From: UBA9732 sp045116915
GTDB taxonomy: Bacteria; Spirochaetota; Spirochaetia; Sphaerochaetales; Sphaerochaetaceae
Direction of reading: 5' to 3'
Assembly (NCBI GenBank): GCA_045116915.1
Contig: JBGUMQ010000062.1
Coordinates: forward strand, 1-21,720
Length of the DNA: 21,720 nucleotides
Shown here piece by piece: positions 1 through 7,284 of the stretch. The notes beneath the pieces are model-generated. The model was not told the origin of the DNA. It saw nothing but the letters and a program-made list of their open reading frames with translations, and ran no database searches. Within the stretch, counting starts at the first letter, position 1; every line of letters starts with the position of its first letter. The position numbers and the translations under genes are program-made.

Positions 1-1
1 A

Positions 2-583
2 ATCTACAGGACGTTCATCCTGATGTCGCTTGCCGAGGAGTACTCCAGGCGCGGCATCGCCATGCAGCTCCACATGCAGAGCTCAAGGAACAACAACACC
101 CGCGGGTTCAATGCACTGGGACCCGACACCGGCTACGACGGGGTCACGGACAGGGAGATCGCGCACAACCTCTCCAGATTCCTCGATACGCTGGACATCA
201 ACGGAAAACTGCCCAAGACGATCATATACTCGCTGAATCCCAAGGATTACTACGTGATCGGGACATTGATGGGCTGCTTCCAGCGCGATATCCCCGGCAA
301 GATCCAGATGGGAAGCGCATGGTGGTTCTGCGACCATATCGACGGCATGACGGAGCAGATGAAGGTCCTGGGCAATCTGGGTCTCCTTTCGCGCTTCATC
401 GGCATGCTGACCGACAGCCGCTCGTTCCTCTCCTATCCCAGGCACGAGTACTTCAGAAGGATCCTCTGCAACATGCTGGGGACCTGGATGGACAACGGGG
501 AGATCCCTGCGGACTACGACCTGGTCGGCGGCATGGTGCAGGACATCTCGTTCAACAACGCGAAGAAGTATTTCGAGGGCTGA
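2..583 (+). CDS. uxaC: Glucuronate (uronate) isomerase, C-terminal part, cut by window edge
   Basis: Uronate isomerase converts D-glucuronate to D-fructuronate and D-galacturonate to D-tagaturonate, the first cytoplasmic step of hexuronate breakdown. The reading frame is open from base 2, so the gene continues upstream of the window; about 193 C-terminal residues of a protein normally near 470 are present. Family hallmarks seen in order are MQLHMQSSRNNN, GPDTGYDG, a segment around KTIIYSLNP, IQMGSAWWFCDH, and the late GMLTDSRSFLSYPRHEYFRR stretch followed by a short C-terminus. The ATG at base 23 is an internal methionine, not the start. The next gene begins 22 bases after the stop on the same strand, which suggests one operon for uronate use. 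The call is secure because several conserved blocks occur in the right order; only the 5' end is unknown. Confidence 0.93.
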   Translation: MYRTFILMSLAEEYSRRGIAMQLHMQSSRNNNTRGFNALGPDTGYDGVTDREIAHNLSRFLDTLDINGKLPKTIIYSLNPKDYYVIGTLMGCFQRDIPGKIQMGSAWWFCDHIDGMTEQMKVLGNLGLLSRFIGMLTDSRSFLSYPRHEYFRRILCNMLGTWMDNGEIPADYDLVGGMVQDISFNNAKKYFEG

Positions 584-605
584 TTCTCTCGATGGGGTAT
601 CGGAT

Positions 606-1634
606 ATGAAGGAACTGTTCATCGAGTCACCCGGAGTCGTCAGGTTCCGGGATGCGGAAATGCCTGTCAGAAAAGAGGGCGAGGCGATCCTGAAACTCCT
701 GTACGGCGGGATCTGCGGAAGCGATCTGGGATCGTACAGGGGTACGTTCGCGTACTTCGACTATCCCAGGATCCCCGGCCATGAGTTCTCGGCGGAGATC
801 GTCGACATCGACGAGGACAACGCCTACGCTCTGAAGAAGGGCATGGTCGTGGTCTGCAATCCGTATTTCAACTGCGGCAAGTGCTATCCCTGCAGGACGG
901 GACGTGTCAACGTCTGCGAGCACAACGAGACCCTCGGAAGCCAGAGGGACGGCGCCTTCAGGACCTATATATCGATGCCTCTGGACAGGATCTATTACGG
1001 CAAGGGACTGGACCCGAAGCTCCTGGCATGTGTCGAGCCTTTCTGCATAGGTCTGCACGGTGTGAACCATGTGGAGCTGAAGAAGGGCGACCGGGTGCTT
1101 GTCGTCGGTTCCGGCACCATAGGGATCTTCGCCGCAACGGCCGCGAGGATGAAGGGCGCAACCGTCGTCATGGCCGACATATCAGAGCAGAAGCTTGAGA
1201 AGGCCAGGCGGGACTTCGGCATCGACGGCACGATCCTGAACGACAGCCATGAGAACTTCATCGCGCAGGTCATGGAGATGACCGACGGCTGCGGCTTCGA
1301 TGTCTGCATAGAGGCCGTGGGACTGCCGTCCACATTCCAGGACTGCATCGACGCCGCCTGCTTCGGAGGATCGGTTGTCCTCATCGGGGTGGGAAAGAAG
1401 AACCTGGACTTCAACTTCACGATGATCCAGAAGAAGGAGCTCCACGTATACGGCTCCAGGAACGCCCTCAAGAAGGATTTCCTGGAGACGATCGATGCGA
1501 TGGCCTCCGGCAAGCTGGATCCGGGCAATGCCATCACCGACATCTACGCGTTCAGCGATGCCCCCAGGGCTTTTTCCGAATTCTCCGCCAATCAAGGTTC
1601 GAAACTCAAGGTCCTGCTGGATTTCTCACGGTGA
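606..1634 (+). CDS. Zinc-dependent medium-chain alcohol dehydrogenase, possibly L-galactonate/hexonate 5-dehydrogenase
   Basis: This 342-residue protein is a cytoplasmic medium-chain dehydrogenase using NAD(P). Catalytic zinc residues are visible as Cys37 in GGICGSD and His59-Glu60 in PGHEF. A structural zinc site is given by Cys90, Cys93, Cys96 and Cys104. The nucleotide-binding Rossmann motif VVGSGTIG lies near residue 165. The length and pattern fit the RspB / LgoD (YjjN) / polyol dehydrogenase group. It follows uxaC by 22 bases, so a role in oxidising a hexonate such as L-galactonate to tagaturonate, feeding the uronate pathway, is a reasonable inference. Sequence alone does not separate this from sorbitol or threonine dehydrogenase relatives. 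No strong ribosome-binding site is seen before the ATG, which may indicate coupling to uxaC. Confidence 0.85.
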   Translation: MKELFIESPGVVRFRDAEMPVRKEGEAILKLLYGGICGSDLGSYRGTFAYFDYPRIPGHEFSAEIVDIDEDNAYALKKGMVVVCNPYFNCGKCYPCRTGRVNVCEHNETLGSQRDGAFRTYISMPLDRIYYGKGLDPKLLACVEPFCIGLHGVNHVELKKGDRVLVVGSGTIGIFAATAARMKGATVVMADISEQKLEKARRDFGIDGTILNDSHENFIAQVMEMTDGCGFDVCIEAVGLPSTFQDCIDAACFGGSVVLIGVGKKNLDFNFTMIQKKELHVYGSRNALKKDFLETIDAMASGKLDPGNAITDIYAFSDAPRAFSEFSANQGSKLKVLLDFSR

Positions 1635-1705
1635 ATGTCTGGATTGAGGCAGTTTGCTTGGACAGGCTTGGATCGCGGCAATTCCATGAGAGTATAAGTT
1701 GAATC

Positions 1706-1781
1706 TCTCCAAATTCCAGAAAAAAAACGTATTTTTGGAGAGAAATCTCCAAAAACACGAAAAAAAATCGATTTTTGGAGA
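1706..1781. repeat. Two tandem 40-bp palindromic repeat units
   Basis: Two imperfect copies lie 40 bases apart. Unit 1 (1706-1741) has arms TCTCCAAA and TTTGGAGA; unit 2 (1746-1781) has longer arms TCTCCAAAAA and TTTTTGGAGA. Each loop carries a run of eight A residues, and in unit 2 the A-run is itself flanked by CGA/TCG. A short AT-rich segment links the units. Each could fold into a hairpin, but no T-tract follows the stems, so they are poor intrinsic terminators. They resemble a REP-type extragenic palindrome and sit between the dehydrogenase stop and an IS110 remnant. Confidence 0.8.
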
Positions 1782-1983
1782 CCGACATCGTGTCTGCGAG
1801 TAGACTCCTCATGGGCACAGACCGATTCACACCCTGTGCAGTGCTTGGCACCTCCGCTGGCGTCAGCCCGCCTGGCTGTGGGGCCGCGGGCATCCTGGCT
1901 GCGGCTGACCACCGCACAGGTTGCGAACAGCCTGCGCACAATCGTCGTTGCATGCTTCGAATACGCAACTTGACTGACCTGTT
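1782..1983 (-). other. Gene-free stretch, possible decayed 3' tail of IS110 transposase
   Basis: No intact gene is seen here. Read on the minus strand, one frame contains RWSAAARM and then GGLTPAEVPSTAQGVNRS, which weakly resembles the C-terminal IS110 motif (R-F-x-S-A-R ... G-L-T-P-S-E ... S-x-G). It lies downstream of the N-terminal transposase fragment in the expected orientation but is too close, so a large internal deletion plus frame damage would be required. The similarity is weak and could be chance. Confidence 0.3.
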
Positions 1984-2277
1984 TCATGGATCAACTTGGC
2001 AGATTTCTCCGCAAATCCTGATTTCTTTGCATCCGGCTTTCTGCAGAGCCTTGCAAAGGCCGTATCCTGTAGGACCGGCCTCGTAACCCGCTTGGACAGC
2101 GCAATCACCAAGATTGAATTCCTTAAGGGTCTTCCTGATTGCTTTGATCAGATGATCGGCTCCGGCTGCTATTGTGCCGATTTCATAATCAAGCACAACA
2201 TCATCAAGGCGTCCGAACATGTGGGCAGTGTTCGTATCCTTGTGGACATCGATTCCAATGTAGATTATTCTTTCCAT
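1984..2277 (-). pseudogene. IS110-family transposase, N-terminal fragment
   Basis: IS110 transposases are RuvC-like DEDD recombinases, about 300-400 residues long, that act with an element-encoded bridge RNA. This fragment has only 97 residues. It starts MERIIYIGIDVHKDT, holding the first catalytic Asp (residue 10), and contains the second block around YEAGPTGYGL with the conserved Glu. It ends shortly after, with a divergent tail. The other two acidic residues, normally in a K-x-D-x-x-D-A block, and the whole C-terminal Transposase_20 domain are missing. The start at 2277 is chosen over an in-frame ATG at 2295 because GGAGGT sits four bases before it. The protein is almost certainly inactive. 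The neighbouring cassette differs in composition from the flanks, in keeping with past mobile-element activity. Confidence 0.85.
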
Positions 2278-2375
2278 AGTGACCTCCGCTTGCATGTGCT
2301 AAGGCAACATGCTCAGTTGTATTCATCCTAAGTATGCTACCGAACTCACGTCTTTGCAAAACTCAGGAGGTCACT
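2278..2375. repeat. 10-bp inverted repeat and inner hairpin upstream of the transposase fragment
   Basis: AGTGACCTCC (2278-2287) and its exact reverse complement GGAGGTCACT (2366-2375) bracket this segment; the left arm contains the ribosome-binding site of the transposase fragment. Inside lies a six-pair hairpin, GCATGT (2292-2297) with ACATGC (2307-2312). In intact IS110 elements the non-coding left end upstream of the transposase encodes the bridge RNA, so this is where a remnant of it would be expected. No bridge-RNA guide loops can be assigned. Base composition turns AT-rich just after this segment. Confidence 0.4.
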
Positions 2376-2900
2376 TCATATTGTCTAACTATTGATCCAA
2401 GTGTTAAGTGGAGCAATGGAGAAATTCAATTTTGGTTTCCCTTTGGTTATAGCGAGACTTTTGTGAATGGAACAACTACATATAACATAAGCAATTGCAC
2501 AAGAATATCTGTAGGTTCAGGAAAGAATAATACAAAGTTGCTGGTTGAAAGTATGGGAGCTAAAGCAAATACTACTTCGGGAGGAGGGAACAATTCTCCA
2601 ACACCTTATTATGCTGCAAAATGTTGTTATGATTTATCTCTTATTGTCGACGGAGTTGTTTATGCTGACTGGTTCCTCCCTAGCAAAGGCGAGTTGAACT
2701 TGATGTATACAAACCTGAAAAAGAAAAATTTGCTTGGAAACTTTTATCGAGACAATAAGTATTTGTCTTCAAGCGAATACTCTGAGAATCCAAAATATGT
2801 CTGGGTTCAAGCGTTTGACGAGATAGGGAATCAAGAATATGCCACGCGCTATGCTTATATGACAGGGTTCTATAGTGTCCGTCCAATCAGAGCGTTTTAG
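2334..2900 (+). pseudogene. 5'-truncated surface-type protein with C-terminal 'WFLPS...RPIRAF' (Fib_succ_major/DUF1566-like) domain
   Basis: The open frame encodes up to 188 residues. The C-terminal half matches a domain pattern common in repeated surface proteins of gut spirochaetes and fibrobacters: YAAKCCYDLSLIVDGVVY, DWFLPSKGELNLMYTNL, YLSSSEYSEN and a terminal VRPIRAF. Full-length relatives are usually larger, with a signal peptide or lipobox and upstream repeats. Here the first 30 or so residues after the nominal ATG show none of these and lie in the IS110-flank region, so the 5' end has probably been lost and the start at 2334 is doubtful. The sequence is clearly more AT-rich than the neighbouring housekeeping genes, with many A/T-ending codons, indicating acquired DNA. 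Its role is unknown; the domain probably adopts a C-type-lectin-like fold, which is an inference from the family. Confidence 0.65.
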
Positions 2901-2933
2901 TCTTTGGTTTTCGACTGTACACGGAGGAAAGAG

Positions 2934-3398
2934 ATGGGTCAGAAAGATATAGATTGCATGTTATGTATGTCTTTGAAGTGGAAGCAAAGGAGCTATGATG
3001 CTATCGTCTCTTCAGCGGGGAATAAAGAGAAGTTTGTGGAAGCGGTGCTGGAATGCGGCAAGGGTGGACATGTACTACGCACTGTTTCTGAACCGGAAAG
3101 GGATGCCTTCGGTGCTTGGGTTTTCGATCAATATGACATGATTCTTGCAGGTAAGCTGAGGTTGTCTGATATTCCGCGTTTTGGAGGAAGGGCTCCCAGG
3201 TCTTGGGTGTCTAAGATATGCCATATCCTAAACCCTTGGGATTATCCGATAATCTTTGATTCGATCGTTAGAGAGAGGCTTGGTCTGACTGAAAGATCAT
3301 GGCAATCTGTTATGGAGAAAATGAGGAAGAAAAAAGACTCGGTCTCACGTCAGGAACTCTACGAATATGACTCAAAACTGTGGGCGGGTGGCGTCTGA
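2934..3398 (+). CDS. Hypothetical protein, 154 aa, in AT-rich cassette
   Basis: I do not recognise this gene with confidence. The start at 2934 is chosen over an in-frame one at 2904 because GGAGG lies six bases upstream of it. The protein is soluble, with no signal peptide or membrane segment. It begins with a Cys/Met-rich stretch (DCMLCMSLKWK) and continues with a charged helical region. Its most distinctive segment, SKICHILNPWDYPIIFDSIV near residues 98-117, resembles a motif (S-K-x-x-H-x-x-x-P-x-x-x-P-I-x-D-S-x-V) that I recall from small HhH- or glycosylase-like hypothetical proteins on mobile elements; this is a weak lead only. It follows the truncated surface gene by 33 bases on the same strand. 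Composition is intermediate between the AT-rich gene before it and the GC-rich ABC-F gene after it. Confidence 0.7.
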   Translation: MGQKDIDCMLCMSLKWKQRSYDAIVSSAGNKEKFVEAVLECGKGGHVLRTVSEPERDAFGAWVFDQYDMILAGKLRLSDIPRFGGRAPRSWVSKICHILNPWDYPIIFDSIVRERLGLTERSWQSVMEKMRKKKDSVSRQELYEYDSKLWAGGV

Positions 3399-3411
3399 CC
3401 ACAACTGATGG

Positions 3412-3440
3412 TGGACATGATTCGCCGCTCGTGGTAAAAA
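3412..3440 (+). promoter_or_regulatory. Candidate promoter of the ABC-F gene, start-codon proximal
   Basis: TGGACA (3412-3417) matches the -35 consensus in five of six bases. A 17-base spacer leads to TAAAAA (3435-3440), preceded by the extended -10 element TGG. The predicted start of transcription is near 3447, only about three bases before the ATG at 3450. No Shine-Dalgarno sequence is seen, in line with a leaderless or nearly leaderless mRNA. Confidence 0.5.
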
Positions 3441-3449
3441 TGATTTGCC

Positions 3450-5423
3450 ATGGGTATCCTTCAGGTTCAGAACATCGATTTGTCCTTCGGGGACAGGACT
3501 CTTCTCTCGGGCGTCTCGCTGACTTTGGGCGAGCATGCCAGGGCCGCGCTCGCAGGCGGCAACGGGGAAGGGAAGTCCACGCTGATGAAGATAATCGCCG
3601 GCCTGATGCCATGCGACGGCGGGCAGGTGACCAGGACCCGCGGCATGAGGGTCTCCTACCTTCCGCAGAGCGACATCGTCCTCAGGGACAACACCGTCTA
3701 CGATGAGATAGAGAAGGGTTACGCCCGATTCCAGGAGAACCTGGACAGGCAGCATGAGATAGAGGGCCTTCTTGTCACCGACCACTCGGACGAACTTCTG
3801 ATGGAGCTGAACGAACTCCAGGAGAGCCTGGTCGATTCCTCATACTACGACAGGGAGCAGGAGATATACGCGGTCGCGCGCGGACTGGGGTTCACGTCGG
3901 CGGACATGAAGCGCCCGTGCAACGAGTTCTCCGGCGGCTACCAGATGCGCATAGCCCTCGCCAAGGTCCTGTGCGAAAGCCCCGACCTGATGATGCTGGA
4001 CGAGCCGACCAACTACCTGGACATAGAGGCACGCCTCTGGCTGGAGAGCTATCTGAAGAAATACAGCGGCTCGGTGTTCCTCGTCTGCCACGACAAGGGC
4101 TTTCTGGACGACACTGTCAACGAGGTCTACGAGCTGTTCAACTCAAGGCTCACGCGCTACAGCGGCAACTACAGCTTCTATGAGAAACAGCGCAAGCTGG
4201 AGATCGAGCAGCTTGAGGCCGCATACAGCCGCCAGCAGGCGGAAATAGAGCGCACCGAGCAGTTCATAGAACGTTTCAGATACAAGGCCACAAAGGCGAA
4301 ACAGGTGCAGAGCAGGATCAAGATGCTGGACAAACTGGAGCCTGTAATCGTTCCATCCCATCTGAAAACACTGCATTTCTCGTTTCCTGAGCCACCGCAC
4401 AGCCCAAACGACATGGTCGTTGTGGAGCACATGACCAAGAAGTACGGAAGCCAGGTTGTGTTCCGGGATTTCGACATGATCGTCACCAAGGGCCAGCGTC
4501 TGGCCGTCACCGGACACAACGGAATAGGAAAGAGCACGCTGCTGAGGATCATCGCCGGGCAGGACCCGGATTTCACCGGAGTTGCAAGGCTCGGTACCGG
4601 AGTGAAGACCGGCTACTATGCCCAGGACACGGCAGATTCGCTGGACATGTCCGGCACGGTCTTTTCCCAGGTCGCATCCTACGGCACGGAGGGTGCCATC
4701 CGCAACGCGCTGGGCTCGTTCCTGTTCTCGGGCGACGACATACTCAAGAAGGCATCGGTCCTGTCCGGAGGGGAGAGGTCGCGTCTGGCACTTCTGAAGA
4801 TACTCCTGCAGCCTGCGTCGCTTCTGATCCTGGACGAGCCGACGAACCATCTGGACATCAATTCCAAGGACATGCTGCTGAAGGCGCTCCAGGAATACAG
4901 GGGGACGATCATCTTCGTCAGCCACGACGCCTATTTCATCAGGGCGCTGGCGGACAGGATACTCTATCTGTCGGACGGCGAGCCGGAGTTCTTCAACGGG
5001 GACTACGACTACTTCCAGTGGAAGCTGGACCAGAGGCTGGGGATCGAGGCCGACGCTCCTGCGGCGAAACTCAAGGCCCCGAAGAGCCAGGCCGAGCGCG
5101 ACAGCGAGTTCAAGGCATCCTTCGATTTCGGAAGCAAGGCACCTGTCATGGACAGGGCCGAGGCCAACAGGCTTCGCAACAGGCGCAACAAGCTCAAGTC
5201 CGAGATCGCGGCCCTGATGGAGAAGGTCGATGATCTGGAGGTCAGGATAGCAGAGGTCAACGCCCTGATGAACCTGCATGAGAACTACAGCAACGCCCAG
5301 AAGATAGGGGAGCTGGCACGGCAGAAGCAGGAGCTTGAGGACAGCAAGAACGACCTGGAGCTGCAGTGGATCGACAAGTCCGATGAATACGAGAGGGAGT
5401 TCGGTCCGGATTCCGTCAGCTGA
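3450..5423 (+). CDS. ABC-F family ATPase (Uup/EttA-type, ribosome-associated)
   Basis: ABC-F proteins are soluble twin-cassette ATPases without membrane domains that act on the ribosome in translation control, ribosome rescue or antibiotic protection. The 657 residues show cassette 1 with Walker A GGNGEGKST (about 36-44), signature FSGGYQMR (about 160) and Walker B MLDEPTNYLD (about 180), then the charged linker typical of the P-site tRNA-interaction motif (about 240-290). Cassette 2 has Walker A GHNGIGKST (about 355), signature LSGGERSRL (about 438), Walker B ILDEPTNHLD (about 458) and SHDAYF. The H-loop of cassette 1 reads CHDKGFLD rather than the usual SHD. A C-terminal coiled coil (about 565-650) recalls Uup. 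The subfamily cannot be fixed by eye. The gene converges on the helicase-partner gene with an eight-base overlap. Confidence 0.95.
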   Translation: MGILQVQNIDLSFGDRTLLSGVSLTLGEHARAALAGGNGEGKSTLMKIIAGLMPCDGGQVTRTRGMRVSYLPQSDIVLRDNTVYDEIEKGYARFQENLDRQHEIEGLLVTDHSDELLMELNELQESLVDSSYYDREQEIYAVARGLGFTSADMKRPCNEFSGGYQMRIALAKVLCESPDLMMLDEPTNYLDIEARLWLESYLKKYSGSVFLVCHDKGFLDDTVNEVYELFNSRLTRYSGNYSFYEKQRKLEIEQLEAAYSRQQAEIERTEQFIERFRYKATKAKQVQSRIKMLDKLEPVIVPSHLKTLHFSFPEPPHSPNDMVVVEHMTKKYGSQVVFRDFDMIVTKGQRLAVTGHNGIGKSTLLRIIAGQDPDFTGVARLGTGVKTGYYAQDTADSLDMSGTVFSQVASYGTEGAIRNALGSFLFSGDDILKKASVLSGGERSRLALLKILLQPASLLILDEPTNHLDINSKDMLLKALQEYRGTIIFVSHDAYFIRALADRILYLSDGEPEFFNGDYDYFQWKLDQRLGIEADAPAAKLKAPKSQAERDSEFKASFDFGSKAPVMDRAEANRLRNRRNKLKSEIAALMEKVDDLEVRIAEVNALMNLHENYSNAQKIGELARQKQELEDSKNDLELQWIDKSDEYEREFGPDSVS

Positions 5424-7284
5424 GGGTCCACTTCAGGATCGTGACCCGGTAGATGGATGAAACCGGGAAGCTCCTTTCCATCCCCTCCGGCATGATGCGT
5501 GCCTTGAGGACACTTCCCTTGGAATCACCTTTCAGCAATCCGACAGGCTGGACAATGAGCTCGTCGTCGGTGAGCTCCAGACGCAGCAGGGGGACCTCAT
5601 CCCTGTCTTTTCCACGGAGCGCCGCCCTGAGGATGGATATCTTGGCGTTGTAGTCGAACCCGCTTGCCGAAGGCAGAGTGGCATAGCGGAAGTTCTTCCC
5701 GATCTGGCTTTCGGACACAATCAGCCTTGCATCTATTAGTTCCCTCACATCATCCGTCAGACAACCGGTACGTGATGCGTACGAGAGCAGGCTTTTCTTC
5801 AGATGTTCTGCATCCGTCGTGTCGGTGGTGGTTCCTGCAGGGGATGGGGGCGGGACGAGGACAGGTTCTTCCTCCTGAGTCGTGTCATCCTCTTCAACGG
5901 AGGATGCTCTTGAAACCGGGATGGGGAGGTCCTCGATGTCCATGGCATAGGCAAGGGCCTCCTGCCAGCGGCGGCTGTCGCCTCTGTCCATCACGAAGAC
6001 ATTTCCCGGAAGCTCGCTTATTATGTGGTCCTTGATTTCGGGATGCATCCTGACTATCCTGCCGACCTGGTCGTCGCACCTTATGACGATGCCGTCGTAG
6101 ACCGTGATCCTGGAGAACGATGTCTCCCACATCCTCATCTGGTCGTTGTCCTGTATATCCAGGAAAGCCTGGATCTGTTCCCTTGACAGACCAAGGTCCA
6201 GGGCCCTTGTGAAACTGCCTTTGGTGATACGGTACCTTACAAGCCTGTCGCACACATCGATGTCCGCGAATATGTACAACATATCGTTTTCTTCGGGAAT
6301 TCCGAAGTATGAGACCTCCATATCGGAGTCCATGCTCAGACCGGAACGTATGGGCTGTTTTTCCTCAACGGCCGGATTCAGGTACAGACGGCCGTCCGAT
6401 TCCGACAGGAAACCAGTGGCTTTCATGTCCTCCAGCACCTGTTGCGACTGGCCGTCATCCGAACCCGAGAGGATCGAATACAGGCAGGTGAATGCCTGCT
6501 CTTCCATGCCGTGGGTCCTGAGGAAACCCAGAAGCACCGGGACAGAGCGGCTGTCGGCCATGGGAACGGCCTTCATCAGGAGCCCCAGGGGGCCGGCCTT
6601 GAGAACGGTCTCCGCCTTCCGGCGGTCCAGTATGAACCTCGTGTCCCTTATGGTCACGACTCCGGATCTGACGAAGAGCCTCTTGAGCAGTGTGAACATC
6701 TGCAGGCATTCCTGTTGCTGGAACTGGGGGAACACCATGGCCAGTCTGCCTGATTTCATGAAGTGGTGGGCGTTCGCCTCCCTGACCGGGACCGATCCAC
6801 CGATCAGCAGGTTCAGGCATGCGCTGACGACGTTCCTGTCCGCGAACGGACCTCCATCGGGATGTGTGCCGTCCTTTCCGAAAACCAGGTCGGGGTCGAA
6901 CAGGTCCTCCGCGACCTGTCTCAGAACCGGATTGACCGAATACCTGCCGTCCGTATACATGACCAGGAGCCTGTCCTTCAGCGAATCCATGCATGTGAGG
7001 ACAACAGGGTAGCTGTCGGCACTGAAGAACCGTCTGATCTCCCTGCCGGATGCGCTCCCGGCCACCAGCAGGAAGGAAAGGTATTTCCTGTCGGCTTCGT
7101 CCACGGATGCGCGGATGCGGCTCCTGTTGCCGCTGTCGGCAAGGAAGGATACGATCCTGTCGTTCAGCAAAGGTTTGTGGAACGGGGTGGGGACACGGCC
7201 CAGGACCGTGTTGGCGATGAAGAAGTAATAGTCCTCGTCAAGAGAGTTGAGGTATGAGATAAACTTTTCCCTGCCGTCCATCAT
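5416..7284 (-). CDS. Helicase-associated protein, partner of XPB-like helicase
   Basis: This 622-residue protein matches the non-catalytic partner found next to bacterial XPB-like helicases. Residues about 310-455 fit the helicase-associated Helicase_C_3 (XPB/Ssl2 N-terminal-like) pattern: YRITKGSFTRALDLGLSREQ followed by a domain ending in GNVFVMDRGD. The N-terminal 300 residues are helical winged-helix-like repeats without clear motifs. An acidic, Pro/Thr-rich linker (about 460-500) leads to a C-terminal segment (about 540-622), AKISILRAALRGKDRDEVP then QPVGLL and RSFPVSSIYRV, whose layout resembles a WYL domain; that is my inference. The start at 7284 overlaps the helicase stop as ATGA; a second ATG at 7281 has better spacing (four bases) from GGGAGG. 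The tight coupling suggests the two products act together, probably in DNA repair. Confidence 0.8.
   Translation of the reverse strand: MMDGREKFISYLNSLDEDYYFFIANTVLGRVPTPFHKPLLNDRIVSFLADSGNRSRIRASVDEADRKYLSFLLVAGSASGREIRRFFSADSYPVVLTCMDSLKDRLLVMYTDGRYSVNPVLRQVAEDLFDPDLVFGKDGTHPDGGPFADRNVVSACLNLLIGGSVPVREANAHHFMKSGRLAMVFPQFQQQECLQMFTLLKRLFVRSGVVTIRDTRFILDRRKAETVLKAGPLGLLMKAVPMADSRSVPVLLGFLRTHGMEEQAFTCLYSILSGSDDGQSQQVLEDMKATGFLSESDGRLYLNPAVEEKQPIRSGLSMDSDMEVSYFGIPEENDMLYIFADIDVCDRLVRYRITKGSFTRALDLGLSREQIQAFLDIQDNDQMRMWETSFSRITVYDGIVIRCDDQVGRIVRMHPEIKDHIISELPGNVFVMDRGDSRRWQEALAYAMDIEDLPIPVSRASSVEEDDTTQEEEPVLVPPPSPAGTTTDTTDAEHLKKSLLSYASRTGCLTDDVRELIDARLIVSESQIGKNFRYATLPSASGFDYNAKISILRAALRGKDRDEVPLLRLELTDDELIVQPVGLLKGDSKGSVLKARIMPEGMERSFPVSSIYRVTILKWTLS

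Noticed and set aside
1706..1781. Palindromes as a short CRISPR array or double terminator
   Set aside because: There are only two units, no unique spacers of proper size and no cas genes; the stems are not followed by a T-tract.
1592..1987. Minus-strand open frames across the intergenic region after the dehydrogenase
   Set aside because: They run through the palindromic repeats, lack a ribosome-binding site and resemble no family apart from the weak IS110 tail noted separately.
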